DNA of 64,000 nt. Source: CAZAAW01 sp964483325. GTDB lineage: Bacteria > Pseudomonadota > Alphaproteobacteria > Rhizobiales > Kaistiaceae. Positions within the stretch are counted from its first letter, which is position 1. Each line of letters begins with the position of its first letter. Made by a program: the position numbers and the translations under genes. The notes below the pieces were generated by a model. That model was not told where the DNA came from. It worked only from the letters and a program-made list of their open reading frames with translations, and made no database searches. Location of the stretch: positions 62,001 to 126,000 of the forward strand of contig CAZAAW010000003.1 in assembly GCA_964483325.1 (NCBI GenBank), written 5' to 3'. Of the stretch, positions 52,755 to 63,077 are shown piece by piece.

Positions 52755-53150
52755 ATGGCCGAAAAGACGGGGGCCGACGACATCAAATATGGCGAGATCC
52801 TCGGCCCGGAGGACGACGACGTCCGCGAGCAGAAGGTCCGCCGTGGCTTCTGGAAGACCCTGCGCCGCGCCGCCGGGCACATCCCCTTCGCCGACGAGGT
52901 CGTCGCGGGCTACTTCGCCGCAACCGACCCGCAGACGCCGGGGCGCGTGCGGACGCTGCTGCTCGGCGCCCTCGCCTATTTCGTCCTGCCGCTCGACATG
53001 ATTCCGGACTTCCTCGCCGGCGTCGGCTTCACCGACGACGCCACCGTCCTTCTGGCGACGCTCGCCCTCGTCAGGGCGCATATCCGGCCGGAGCATCGCG
53101 AGGCGGCGCGGCGCGTCCTCGAAGAGGACGGACCGAAGCCGGCCAACTGA
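52755..53150 (+). CDS. YkvA family (DUF1232) membrane protein
   Basis: 131 aa. The DUF1232 core ALAYFVLPLDMIPDFLAGVGFTDDATVLLATL is a hydrophobic helix-turn-helix pair in the centre; the ends are polar. Function unknown; the family is widespread and thought to be membrane-associated. It stands between phhB and the IalB-family gene with its own likely promoter. Confidence 0.9.
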   Translation: MAEKTGADDIKYGEILGPEDDDVREQKVRRGFWKTLRRAAGHIPFADEVVAGYFAATDPQTPGRVRTLLLGALAYFVLPLDMIPDFLAGVGFTDDATVLLATLALVRAHIRPEHREAARRVLEEDGPKPAN

Positions 53151-53357
53151 CGTATCCGTGATGGGGCGGGGAGGGCTGGCCCGAAGCCACATTGTCGCCC
53201 CATTGACGCGCGAACCGACCGGAATGCCTCAACCGACGGCATCCACACGGCCTCACTCCCAGACGGTTACCGAATGGTAACCGGATTGGTTCAAGTTTTC
53301 CGCGCCTGGCGGAGATTGCCGAACAGCCGACCCGTGCCTGACACTCGTGGGACGACC

Positions 53358-53861
53358 ATGACGCTACGTTTTTGCTCGACCGTCGCCATTCTGGTGGCAT
53401 CCACCGCGTTTGCTGCCGCCCAGTCGCCGACACGCCTCGGTGCCTTTCGCGACTGGAGCGCCTACACCTATACCGACGGCGGCAACAAGGTCTGCTACGT
53501 CGCCTCGACACCGACCGACACCGCGCCCAAGGGCGTCAATCGCGACCCGATCTATTTCATGATCTCGATCCGGCCGGCCGATCAGGTCCAGCACGAGGCG
53601 AGCGTCATCATCGGCTATCCGATCAAGGAGAACTCGACCGTCACCGCCACGGTCGACGGACAGGATTTCACCCTGTTCACCAAGGATGACGGCGCCTGGG
53701 TGCAGAACCCGCAGGACGAGGCGTCGCTGGTGGCGGCCATGCAGAAGGGCCGGACGCTGGTGATCAAGGGAACGTCCCGTCGCGGCACCGACACCACCGA
53801 CACCTATTCGCTGTCCGGCGTCACCGCAGCGCTGGAAAGCGCCGGCAAGGAATGCCGCTGA
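53358..53861 (+). CDS. Invasion-associated locus B (IalB) family secreted protein
   Basis: 167 aa from ATG 53358. Signal peptide MTLRFCSTVAILVASTAFAAA, then the IalB fold: FRDWSAYTYTDGGNKVCYVAS, PIYFMISIRPADQ, SVIIGYPIKENSTVTATVDG, and a final Cys (GKECR) that pairs with the first. In Bartonella IalB promotes erythrocyte entry; in environmental Hyphomicrobiales the role is unknown. It precedes rlmN by 105 bp, a frequent order in the group. Confidence 0.9.
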   Translation: MTLRFCSTVAILVASTAFAAAQSPTRLGAFRDWSAYTYTDGGNKVCYVASTPTDTAPKGVNRDPIYFMISIRPADQVQHEASVIIGYPIKENSTVTATVDGQDFTLFTKDDGAWVQNPQDEASLVAAMQKGRTLVIKGTSRRGTDTTDTYSLSGVTAALESAGKECR

Positions 53862-53966
53862 TCGCATCAGGCGGTCGCCGCGACGCTTGATTTCCGGCCC
53901 CGGCGGCCCGACTTTGGGGGCAGCATCGGCTTGCGCTCCGGCGCCTTCCGTGGTGAACCCTCGTTC

Positions 53967-55172
53967 ATGATCCCGACCCAGACCCTGGCGCCGCCGGCCG
54001 CGCCGCGCCCGTTGCCGGAAAAGCCGTCGCTCATCGGCCTGTCGCGCGAGCAGCTCGGCGAGGCGCTGCGCGATATCGGCGTGCCGCCGGCGCAGCAGCG
54101 CATGCGCGCCGCCCAGCTCTGGCACTGGCTCTACCTGCGCGGGGCGACCGATTTCGCCGCCATGAGCAATGTCTCCAAGGACATGCGCGCCCGGCTCGCC
54201 GAGCACTTTGCCCTGCCCCGTCCGGAAATCGTCACCGAGCAGATCTCCTCCGACGGGACGCGCAAATGGCTTCTGCGCTTTCCGCCGCGTGGCGCCGGCC
54301 GGCCGGTCGAGGTGGAGACGGTCTATATTCCCGAGGAAGGGCGCGGCACGCTCTGCGTTTCGAGCCAGGTCGGCTGCACGCTCAACTGCTCCTTCTGCCA
54401 TACCGGCACGCAGAAGATGGTCCGCAATCTGACGGCGGAGGAGATCGTCGGCCAGGTCCTGCTGGCGCGCGAGCGCCTCGGCGACTTCCCCGACGCGGCG
54501 GTGCCGCAGGGCGCCATGGTGCCGGGCGAGGGACGTCTCGTCTCCAACATCGTCATGATGGGGATGGGCGAGCCGCTGTACAATTTCGACAACGTCAAGC
54601 AGGCGCTGCTAATCGCCGCCGACGGCGACGGGCTCGGCCTGTCGCGCCGCCGCATCACCCTGTCGACCTCCGGCGTCGTGCCGATGATCCCGCGCACCGG
54701 CGAGGAGATCGGCGTCATGCTGGCCATCTCGCTGCACGCGGTGCGGGACGAGCTGCGCGACGAGCTCGTGCCGCTCAACAAGAAATATCCGATCGCCGAA
54801 CTGCTGGCCGCCTGCCGCGCCTATCCGGGCCTTTCCAATGCCCGGCGCATCACCTTCGAATATGTGATGCTGAAGGGCATCAACGATTCGCTCGCCGATG
54901 CCCGCGAGCTGGTGCGGCTGCTGCGCGGCATTCCCGCCAAGATCAACCTGATCCCCTTCAATCCCTGGCCGGGCACGGCCTATGAATGCTCCGACTGGGA
55001 GCAGATCGAGCGCTTTGCCGAGGTCGTCAACCGCGCCGGCTATGCCTCGCCCATCCGCACGCCGCGCGGCCGCGACATCCTGGCCGCCTGCGGCCAGCTG
55101 AAGAGCGAAAGCGAGCGCCTCAGGGCGCGCGAGCGGCTGGCCCTGGAAGCCATGCTGCCGGCCGCCGGCTGA
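53967..55172 (+). CDS. rlmN: Dual-specificity 23S rRNA (A2503-C2)/tRNA (A37-C2) methyltransferase
   Basis: 401 aa from ATG 53967 (a TTG at 53931 is less likely). Radical SAM cluster motif CTLNCSFCHTG, VFMGMGEPLYN-like block MMGMGEPLYNFDNV, and the catalytic cysteine of RGRDILAACGQL are all present. RlmN methylates adenine 2503 of 23S rRNA and A37 of some tRNAs using a methylated cysteine intermediate. Confidence 0.96.
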   Translation: MIPTQTLAPPAAPRPLPEKPSLIGLSREQLGEALRDIGVPPAQQRMRAAQLWHWLYLRGATDFAAMSNVSKDMRARLAEHFALPRPEIVTEQISSDGTRKWLLRFPPRGAGRPVEVETVYIPEEGRGTLCVSSQVGCTLNCSFCHTGTQKMVRNLTAEEIVGQVLLARERLGDFPDAAVPQGAMVPGEGRLVSNIVMMGMGEPLYNFDNVKQALLIAADGDGLGLSRRRITLSTSGVVPMIPRTGEEIGVMLAISLHAVRDELRDELVPLNKKYPIAELLAACRAYPGLSNARRITFEYVMLKGINDSLADARELVRLLRGIPAKINLIPFNPWPGTAYECSDWEQIERFAEVVNRAGYASPIRTPRGRDILAACGQLKSESERLRARERLALEAMLPAAG

Positions 55173-55177
55173 GGCGC

Positions 55178-55606
55178 ATGCGCCTCCTGCTGCGGCTCCT
55201 CCTTCTCGTCCCTATCGGCTTCATCCTGGCGGTCGCCATCGCGTCGCTGGTGTGGACCGCCGGCACCCTGTGGGCCTTTCTCGACCTCAGCGCTGCCGGC
55301 TATCTGCTGGCCCTCGCCGCCGTCAACATGCTGCCGGTCGGCTATTACGCACTGATCCCGGCCCTTGTGGCGGTTGCCGTGGCCGAATGGCAGGGCTGGC
55401 GCTCGCCGGCCTTCTGGGGCGGCTACGGCGTGCTGCTCGGCGTCCTGGCGCAAACCTTGCCGTGGCTGGCCTTCGGCCCGGTGCTGCAGCGCCTTCTCAC
55501 CTATGGCGCCGCCGGGCTGGCCGGCGGCATCGTCTTCTGGCTTATCGCCGGCCGCCTCGCCGGCACCGGCCATGCCGCGCCCTTACCGCCCCTCGGCGAC
55601 CAATAG
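55178..55606 (+). CDS. Small integral membrane protein of unknown function
   Basis: 142 aa from ATG 55178, five bases after the rlmN stop. About four hydrophobic helices: LLLRLLLLVPIGFILAVAIA, LLALAAVNMLPVGYYALIPALVAV, a segment around GGYGVLLGVLAQTLPWLA, and AAGLAGGIVFWLIAG. No catalytic motif is seen. It is co-directional with rlmN and its 3' end overlaps the convergent LysE gene by 24 bp. Confidence 0.8.
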   Translation: MRLLLRLLLLVPIGFILAVAIASLVWTAGTLWAFLDLSAAGYLLALAAVNMLPVGYYALIPALVAVAVAEWQGWRSPAFWGGYGVLLGVLAQTLPWLAFGPVLQRLLTYGAAGLAGGIVFWLIAGRLAGTGHAAPLPPLGDQ

Positions 55607-56224
55607 GCGAAGGGCGAAGGCCCCCAGCACCGTCGCGAAGAGATAGTCCACCGCCCGCGTCACCTTCGGCGAACGCTTGAGCAGGCCGGCGATGCGATCG
55701 GCGAAAAGGATGAGCCCGACGCAGACCGGAATATTCACCACCGCGAAAATGAGCCCGAGGATCAGGAGCTTGGCCGGAGCATGCGGATCGGTCGGCGACA
55801 CGAATTGCGGCAGGAAGGTCACGTAGAAGATGATGACCTTCGGATTGAGCAGGTCGATGGCGAGACCCTTGAGATAGACCGACCCAAGCCTTTCGCGCGT
55901 CCCGCCCTTCTGCAGCGACAGCGACGAGCCTTTGCGAATGGCGTCGAAGGCGAGCCAGGCGAGATAGCCGGCGCCGACGATCTTCAGGATCGTGAAGGCG
56001 GTGGTCGAGGCGGCAAGCAGGGCCGAGAGGCCGACCGCCACCAGGCAGCTATGGATGATGACGCCAGTATTGGCGCCGGCAAAGGCGGCGAGACCGGCAG
56101 CCCGCGACTGGCTGACCGTCTTGCCGAGAAAGAGCGTCATGTCCGGCCCCGGCGTCAGGCCGAGGATGATCGAGGCCAGCGCAAAGGTGGCAAGCACAGG
56201 CAGGGTAGGCAGAAAATCGGGCAT
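55583..56224 (-). CDS. LysE/RhtB family amino-acid exporter
   Basis: 213 aa from the ATG at 56224. Six hydrophobic segments; the family opening ASIILGLTPGPDMTLFLGKTVSQSR (conserved G-x-x-PGP) and LLNPKVIIFYVTFLPQFV are diagnostic. It exports an amino acid or related metabolite across the inner membrane; the substrate cannot be told from sequence. Confidence 0.93.
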   Translation of the reverse strand: MPDFLPTLPVLATFALASIILGLTPGPDMTLFLGKTVSQSRAAGLAAFAGANTGVIIHSCLVAVGLSALLAASTTAFTILKIVGAGYLAWLAFDAIRKGSSLSLQKGGTRERLGSVYLKGLAIDLLNPKVIIFYVTFLPQFVSPTDPHAPAKLLILGLIFAVVNIPVCVGLILFADRIAGLLKRSPKVTRAVDYLFATVLGAFALRLLVAEGR

Positions 56225-56337
56225 GTGGGGAACTTCGGCCGGAGGCGGAGCGCACATTAGCCGAACTCCGGCGGCGGCACAGCACCTTCCCACACGGCCC
56301 GGCCTCCGCTATCCCGCCCTGACAGGGAGGAGCGGTC

Positions 56338-57180
56338 GTGCAGGTTCGGGACATATCGCTGCGCTGGATCGGGCCGGCCATCAGGCGGGCGCCGCTTCCC
56401 TGGCTCCTCGGCGCCATCGCCGTCGTGTCGATGCTCTTCCTGGCGCTGCCGGGCCTCGATACCGGCTTTTCCAGCCTCTTCTATGCGCCGGGCTATGGCG
56501 GCTTTCCGGCCTCGATCATCCCGGCGCTGATCCTGCTGCGCGATACCTCGCGCATCGTCCTGTGGCTGGTCGGCGCGCTGCTGCTTGGCTGCCTCATCGT
56601 CAAGCTGGCGCTGCCGCGCCGGCCCACACCGATCGCGCCGGCAGCGATCCTGTTTCTCGTCGTCAGCCTGGCGCTCGGGCCGGGCCTCCTCGTCAACACA
56701 GTCCTGAAGGACAATTGGGGACGGCCACGTCCGGTCGAGGTCACGCAGTTCGGCGGCACCTCACCCTATGTTCCGGTCTGGGAGATCAGCGACGCCTGCC
56801 CGTCCAACTGTTCGTTCGTATCGGGCGAAGCCTCGTCCGGCATCTGGCTGACCGCCCTTGCCGTCGTCGCGCCGGCCGGCTGGCGGCGGCGCACATTGAA
56901 GGCAGCACTCGCCTATGCCGCGGCGCTGTCGCTCAACCGCATCGCCTTCGGCGGGCACTTCCTTTCCGACGTGCTGCTGGCCTGGCTGCTGACCCTTGTG
57001 GTCATCGTCCTCTGCCGCGACATCCTGCTGCGGCACCCGCCGTCCTGGCTTCGCAACGAGCGGCTGGAACAGGGCCTGACGGCTCTCGGGCTGGCCTTGC
57101 GCGCCCTGCCCGGCCGGCTCAGGCGCGACGGGCGCGGCGCATCGCCCGGCGCGGCGCAGGACGAGGCGGAAGGACGATAA
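56338..57180 (+). CDS. PAP2-superfamily phosphatase with altered second motif (LpxF-like)
   Basis: 280 aa from GTG 56338, with GGGAGGAG upstream. Six hydrophobic segments. Motif 1 is complete (KDNWGRPRP), motif 3 is complete (NRIAFGGHFLSDV), but motif 2, normally PSGH, reads FVSGEAS: the proton-donor His is Glu. The same change occurs in a group of alphaproteobacterial PAP2 proteins, so it may define a subfamily rather than damage. Candidate substrates are lipid A phosphates or undecaprenyl pyrophosphate, facing the periplasm. Confidence 0.85.
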   Translation: MQVRDISLRWIGPAIRRAPLPWLLGAIAVVSMLFLALPGLDTGFSSLFYAPGYGGFPASIIPALILLRDTSRIVLWLVGALLLGCLIVKLALPRRPTPIAPAAILFLVVSLALGPGLLVNTVLKDNWGRPRPVEVTQFGGTSPYVPVWEISDACPSNCSFVSGEASSGIWLTALAVVAPAGWRRRTLKAALAYAAALSLNRIAFGGHFLSDVLLAWLLTLVVIVLCRDILLRHPPSWLRNERLEQGLTALGLALRALPGRLRRDGRGASPGAAQDEAEGR

Positions 57181-57425
57181 GCGCCATCATGGCGGCGAAG
57201 GCGGCGAGCAGCGGGTACGACATCGCGGATCTCCTGGCGGACGGTTTGGCGGGCGGTTGCCACGAGGCGGACCTTCGCTGCCGCGGCCTGAACCGGGCTT
57301 GAGGCGGCCCTTCAGGCACCGTTCATCGCCCCGTTCCGACATCCGTGATTTTGCCAATCCGGCCGGTTGGGCTACAAAGGCGGCACGTCCGAGGCTGGGC
57401 CATCCCGATTCCTGACGAGCTGCCG

Positions 57426-58585
57426 GTGCCGAAGCGCTCCCTCGCCGCCTTTCTGATCCTTTTATCGGTCGTCCTGCTGCGCCCGGCCTATGCCGGCACC
57501 GACGGGCCGTTCCTGCTGTTCAATGCCGACACCGGCGCCGTGCTGGCGGAAAACCGTTCCGGCGAATCCTGGTACGCCGCATCGCTGACCAAGCTGATGA
57601 CCGCCTACCTCACGTTCAAGGCGCTGCGGGACGGGCGGCTGTCCCCCACATCGCCGGTGGTGATCAGCGCCAACGCCCTTTCCGAGCCGCCGGCCAAGAT
57701 GGGCTACCGGGTCGGCACGGTTCTGACGATCGACAACGCCCTCAAGATGATGCTGGTCAAGTCGGCCAACGACATCGCCGTGGCGGTCGCCGAGACAGTC
57801 GGCGGCAGCGAGGCCGGCTTCGTGGCGATGATGAACCAGGAAGCCGCCCGGCTCGGCATGACGTCGACGCGCTACATCAACCCGAACGGCCTGCCGGGCG
57901 AAGGCCAGTGGACCAATGCCCGCGACCTCGCCGTGCTGGCCCGCGCCGTCTGGCTCGAGTTCCCGGAATACCGGCCGCTGTTCGGCATTCCCGCCATCCA
58001 GGCCGGCAAGCGCGTGCTGCGTTCACCGAACACACTGCTGGAGCGCTACCAGGGCGCCAACGGCATGAAGACCGGCTTCATCTGCGCCTCCGGCTACAAT
58101 GTCGTCGCCAGCGCCTCGCGCGGCGGCCAGACGATGATCGCCGTGGTGCTGGGCGAGCGCACGGCGATGAGCCGCGCCGAGACGGCGGCCGAGCTCCTCA
58201 ACCGCGGCTTCGCGACCTGGCAGGTCGTGGCGCGGGTCCGGCAGACGCTCGATACATTTTCACCGGCGCGGCGCCTGTCGGCAGCGCCGGCCGACATCCG
58301 CGATCTCGTCTGCGGCAAAGGCCATGGCGGCGAGAGCGAGGACGGCGACATTTCGGCCACAACAACCGCGAATTCCGCCCTCGGACCGCGCGTCGTGACG
58401 ATGGCGCCGGTGAAGGTCTTCACCGGCGGCGCCGACCCGGCGCCGCGGCGCGTCGCCGACGTGCCCCTGCCGCGGCCGCGGCCACGCCTGGAGGCCACCG
58501 CCGACGTAGCGCCGGCCTTCGCGCCGGCCGGGCCCGTCGCCGTCGACCCGCTCGACCTCATGGCGCCGCTACCGCGCGCCCGACC

Positions 58586-58589
<4 letters not shown>
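57426..58589 (+). CDS. D-alanyl-D-alanine carboxypeptidase (S11 family)
   Basis: 387 aa from GTG 57426, which yields a clean signal peptide (LAAFLILLSVVLLRPAYA). Catalytic motifs: SxxK in ASLTKLM (Ser53, Lys56), SxN in KSANDIAVA, KTG in MKTGFICASG. It trims the terminal D-Ala from peptidoglycan stem peptides. The C-terminal 100 residues are Pro/Arg/Ala-rich (PLPRPRPRLEA), probably disordered, in place of the usual amphipathic anchor. The stop overlaps the GTG of the next gene. Confidence 0.92.
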
Positions 58590-59794
<1,205 letters not shown>

Positions 59795-59810
59795 CCGCGC
59801 TCGACCAGCC

Positions 59811-59897
59811 GTAGCGTGGGCATGCGCGAAGCGCTTGCCCACGCGGACGAAATTCACCGATGGCCGCGTGGGCAAGGCTTCGCCATGCCCACCCTAC
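59811..59897. repeat. GTAGGGTGGGCA-family repeat, copy D
   Basis: 87 bp. Left end GTAGCGTGGGCATGCGCGAA, inner CTTGCCCACGCGG, right half CCGCGTGGGCAAGGCTTCG to CATGCCCACCCTAC. It is the best match to copy C at 32162-32248. The TAG stop of the minus-strand TusA-like gene (59894-59896) lies inside its right end. Confidence 0.85.
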
Positions 59898-60139
59898 GCG
59901 CGCTCGACTAAGAAGCGCAGGGCGACGCCATCCTGCGCCTGAGCAATCAGCCGATGTCCGGACTCATTGCAGAAATGCGGCAGGTCGATCGCCGCCATCG
60001 GATCGGTGGCGATGACAATCAGCCGCTGCCCCGGCGCCATGCCGAGCAGCGCCTTGCGCGCCTTCAGCACCGGCAGCGGGCAGGCAAGGCCGCTGGTATC
60101 CAGCGTCCGGTCGGCTGCCCAGGCCGGCGCGTCGCTCAT
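59894..60139 (-). CDS. TusA/SirA-like sulfurtransferase family protein
   Basis: 81 aa. The family motif LACPLPVLKARKAL carries the conserved Cys-Pro-x-P. TusA relatives carry sulfur as a persulfide on that cysteine, for tRNA thiolation or other sulfur transfer. No tus or dsr genes are near. Its ATG overlaps the CAP-protein stop by 4 nt; its stop codon lies within an intergenic repeat. Confidence 0.92.
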   Translation of the reverse strand: MSDAPAWAADRTLDTSGLACPLPVLKARKALLGMAPGQRLIVIATDPMAAIDLPHFCNESGHRLIAQAQDGVALRFLVERA

Positions 60140-60729
60140 CGCGGCAGCGGCGCCCCGCCAATGGTGACATCGACGCGCGGCCCGGCATTCGGCCCCTCGC
60201 GGCGCCGGTCGCGCGGCTCCGATGGCTTCGCCAGCACCATCGACCAGAACACCTTGTACTTGCTGCCCGGCGCATAGGCGGTGGCAATGCCCATGCGGGT
60301 CACGCCATCGCGCAGCATGTTGGCGCGATGCTCCGGCGAGTCGCGCCAGCCGGAAAACGCCTCGGCCAGCGTGCGGTAGCCGGCGCCGATATTCTCCACC
60401 GCGATATCCGCCTCGTAGCCGGCCCGCAGCAGCCGCGACGAAAAGCGGCCGTCCAGCGAATGGCTGACCCGGTCGGCGCGCGCCATGGCGTCGGCCTGGG
60501 CCTGTGCGATCGCGTTGAGATTGGCGTCGACCACCACCGGGCCGAGGCCGTTATTGGCGCGAAAGCCCGACACCATGCTGGCCGCCATCGCCGCATCGAC
60601 GGCGATCGCCTCGCTCTCCAGACGCTCGTAGAAGGACGGCAGGATGCTGACGTCACCGCCCTTGCTCATGCAGCCGGCGACAAACAGCGGCAGCGCTGCC
60701 GCGGCCGTGAGGCGGAAGGCAATATGCAT
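60136..60729 (-). CDS. CAP/SCP-domain lipoprotein
   Basis: 197 aa. Lipobox LPLFVAGCM at the N-terminus indicates acylation on Cys20. The CAP fold shows NLNAIAQAQADAMARADRVSHS (with the conserved His) and HRANMLRDGVTRMGIATAYAPG. Bacterial CAP proteins are secreted or membrane-anchored; catalytic activity is not established. It is co-transcribed with the TusA-like gene. Confidence 0.92.
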   Translation of the reverse strand: MHIAFRLTAAAALPLFVAGCMSKGGDVSILPSFYERLESEAIAVDAAMAASMVSGFRANNGLGPVVVDANLNAIAQAQADAMARADRVSHSLDGRFSSRLLRAGYEADIAVENIGAGYRTLAEAFSGWRDSPEHRANMLRDGVTRMGIATAYAPGSKYKVFWSMVLAKPSEPRDRRREGPNAGPRVDVTIGGAPLPR

Positions 60730-60792
60730 GGAGAACTCCGCGCCGCAGCGCGTCCCTGAAGAGGCGGCCCCTGCCCAGGCGCGTTCTAGCAG

Positions 60793-61917
60793 CTATTCGC
60801 CGCGCAGCACCATGTCGTCGCGATGCACCATTTCGGCCCGGCCGGCGAAGCCGAGAATGCCCTCGATCTCGCGGCTGTTGCGGCCGCAGATGCGCTCCGC
60901 GTCGGTGGCGTCATAGGCGACGAGGCCGCGGCCGATCTCGTCGCCTTCCGGGCCGAGGATGACAATCGCATCGCCACGCTGGAAGCGGCCAGCGACGTGA
61001 CGCACGCCGGCCGGCAGCAGGCTCTTGCCGGAGCGCAGCGCCGCCACCGCGCCGGCGTCGATGGTGAGCGCGCCGCGTGTCTCGAGGTGGCCGGAAATCC
61101 ATTTCTTGCGCGCCGGCCCCGGATGGGTGTCGGCCAGGAACCAGGTGCAGCGGTCGCCGGCGGTGATGCGCGCCAATGGGTGCGCCGGCCGGCCGCTGGC
61201 GATGACCATTGTCGTGCCGGCCGCCGTGGCGATGCGCGCTGCCTCGATCTTGGTCTGCATGCCGCCGCGCGACAGTTCCGTGCCGGCGCCGCCGGCCATC
61301 GCCTCGATCTCCGGTGTGACGCGCTCGACGACGGCGACGAACGGCGCCGCCGGATCGACCGAGGGCGGCGCGGCATAGAGCCCGTCGATGTCGGAGAGAA
61401 GCACAAGGAGGTCGGCGCTCATCATCGAGGCGACGCGGGCCGCCAGGCGGTCATTGTCGCCATAGCGGATCTCGCTTGTCGCCACCGTGTCGTTCTCGTT
61501 GATCACCGGCACGGCGCGCAGGCCGAGCAGCGTGCCGATGGTCGAGCGCGCGTTGAGATAGCGCCGGCGCTCCTCGGTATCGCCGAGCGTGAGCAGGATC
61601 TGGCCGGCGGTGAGGCCGCGCGCCGACAGCGCCTCCGCCCAGGCGCGCGCCAGCGCCACCTGGCCGACCGCCGCCGAAGCCTGGCTTTCCTCCAGCCGCA
61701 GCGGACCGCGCGGCAGGCGCAGCATGTTACGCCCAAGCGCGATGGCGCCGGAGGAGACGACGAGGATGTCCCGCCCGCCCTGCGCCAGCGCCTCGATGTC
61801 GTCGGCGACAGCGGCCAGCCAGTCGGTGCGCAGCCGGCCTGCGGCCGAATCGACGAGGAGGGCCGAGCCGATCTTGATGACGATCCGGCGGAAATCTTCG
61901 GGCTTGCGTTTTGTCAC
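60793..61917 (-). CDS. proB: Glutamate 5-kinase
   Basis: 374 aa, standard for ProB with a C-terminal PUA domain (residues about 280-374, beginning near GALTIDAGAVAALRSGKSLLPAG). The amino-acid kinase domain shows IVIKIGSALLVD, LVVSSGAIALGR and VINENDTVAT. It phosphorylates glutamate in proline synthesis and is feedback-inhibited by proline in relatives. Downstream of obgE with a 112-bp gap. Confidence 0.96.
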   Translation of the reverse strand: MTKRKPEDFRRIVIKIGSALLVDSAAGRLRTDWLAAVADDIEALAQGGRDILVVSSGAIALGRNMLRLPRGPLRLEESQASAAVGQVALARAWAEALSARGLTAGQILLTLGDTEERRRYLNARSTIGTLLGLRAVPVINENDTVATSEIRYGDNDRLAARVASMMSADLLVLLSDIDGLYAAPPSVDPAAPFVAVVERVTPEIEAMAGGAGTELSRGGMQTKIEAARIATAAGTTMVIASGRPAHPLARITAGDRCTWFLADTHPGPARKKWISGHLETRGALTIDAGAVAALRSGKSLLPAGVRHVAGRFQRGDAIVILGPEGDEIGRGLVAYDATDAERICGRNSREIEGILGFAGRAEMVHRDDMVLRGE

Positions 61918-62029
61918 GGGTGGGGCGGCGCTGATGAGAGGTCGCCGCCCTTTTAGAGCAGAGGCAGGGCGTCTGTCTTGCTCTGCTGACGCTTCGGCGG
62001 CTCGGAAAAGGAAGGCGTGCTGCGTCCCG

Positions 62030-63073
62030 TCAGGGATGCCAGCTCTCCGCCAGCTCGGACGGCACGCTGCGCGTCTCGTCCTCCCAGCCGCTGTCGATGG
62101 CGCGCAGGACGCGGCGCAGCGCCTCGTTCATGCCGGCCCCCGTCGCCGCCGACAGGACGAGCGGCTTGCGGCGCGCCGCCTTGTGCAGCGCCGCGACCTT
62201 TTCATCTAGCTCCGCCGCCGGAATGGCGTCGGCCTTGGTCAGGGCGACGATCTCCGGCTTCTGGCCAAGGCCGTTGCCATAAGCCTTCAGCTCGCGGCGG
62301 ATGGTGCGATAGTCCGCGGCCGGGTCGTCGGCCGTGCCGTCGACAAGGTGCAGCAGCACCCGGCAGCGCTCGACATGGCCGAGGAAGCGGTCGCCGATGC
62401 CAGCGCCCTCATGGGCGCCCTCGATGAGGCCGGGAATATCGGCCAGCACGAACTCGCGCCCGTCGACCTTCACCACGCCGAGATTGGGATGGAGGGTCGT
62501 GAACGGATAGTCGGCGATCTTCGGCCGCGCCGCCGAGCAGGCCGCCAGGAAGGTCGACTTGCCGGCATTGGGCAGGCCGACAAGGCCGGCATCGGCGATC
62601 AACTTCAGCCGCAGCCAGATCCAGCGCTCCTCGCCCTCCAGGCCGGGATTGGCGCGGCGCGGCGCCTGGTTGGTCGCCGTCTTGAAATGCGCGTTGCCGA
62701 AGCCGCCATTGCCGCCGCGGCCGAGGATGACCTTCTGGCCGACCTCGGTCAGGTCGGCGATCAGCGTCTCGTTGTCTTCCTCGAAGATCTGCGTTCCGAC
62801 CGGCACCTTCAGCACTATATCGGCGCCGCGGGCGCCGGAGCGGTTGCGCCCCATGCCGTGGCCGCCGGGCCGCGCCTTGAAATGCTGCTGGTAGCGGTAG
62901 TCGATCAGCGTGTTGAGGCCATCGGCGCAGACGACGACGACATCGCCGCCGCGCCCACCGTCGCCACCGTCGGGGCCGCCGAATTCGATGAACTTTTCGC
63001 GCCGGAACGACAGGCAGCCGGCACCGCCATCGCCGGAGCGGACGTAAACCTTTGCCTGGTCGAGGAATTTCAT
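62030..63073 (-). CDS. obgE: GTPase ObgE/CgtA
   Basis: 347 aa. The Obg domain is glycine-rich (KVYVRSGDGGAGCLSFRREKF; GGDGGRGGDVVVVC; LGRGGNGGFGN), followed by the GTPase: G1 GLPNAGKST, G3 DIPGLIEGA, G4 ALTKAD, G5 SAATGAG. It binds the 50S ribosomal subunit and links GTP/ppGpp status to ribosome assembly and cell cycle. It starts four bases after the acetyltransferase gene. Confidence 0.96.
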   Translation of the reverse strand: MKFLDQAKVYVRSGDGGAGCLSFRREKFIEFGGPDGGDGGRGGDVVVVCADGLNTLIDYRYQQHFKARPGGHGMGRNRSGARGADIVLKVPVGTQIFEEDNETLIADLTEVGQKVILGRGGNGGFGNAHFKTATNQAPRRANPGLEGEERWIWLRLKLIADAGLVGLPNAGKSTFLAACSAARPKIADYPFTTLHPNLGVVKVDGREFVLADIPGLIEGAHEGAGIGDRFLGHVERCRVLLHLVDGTADDPAADYRTIRRELKAYGNGLGQKPEIVALTKADAIPAAELDEKVAALHKAARRKPLVLSAATGAGMNEALRRVLRAIDSGWEDETRSVPSELAESWHP

Positions 63074-63077
63074 GGGG

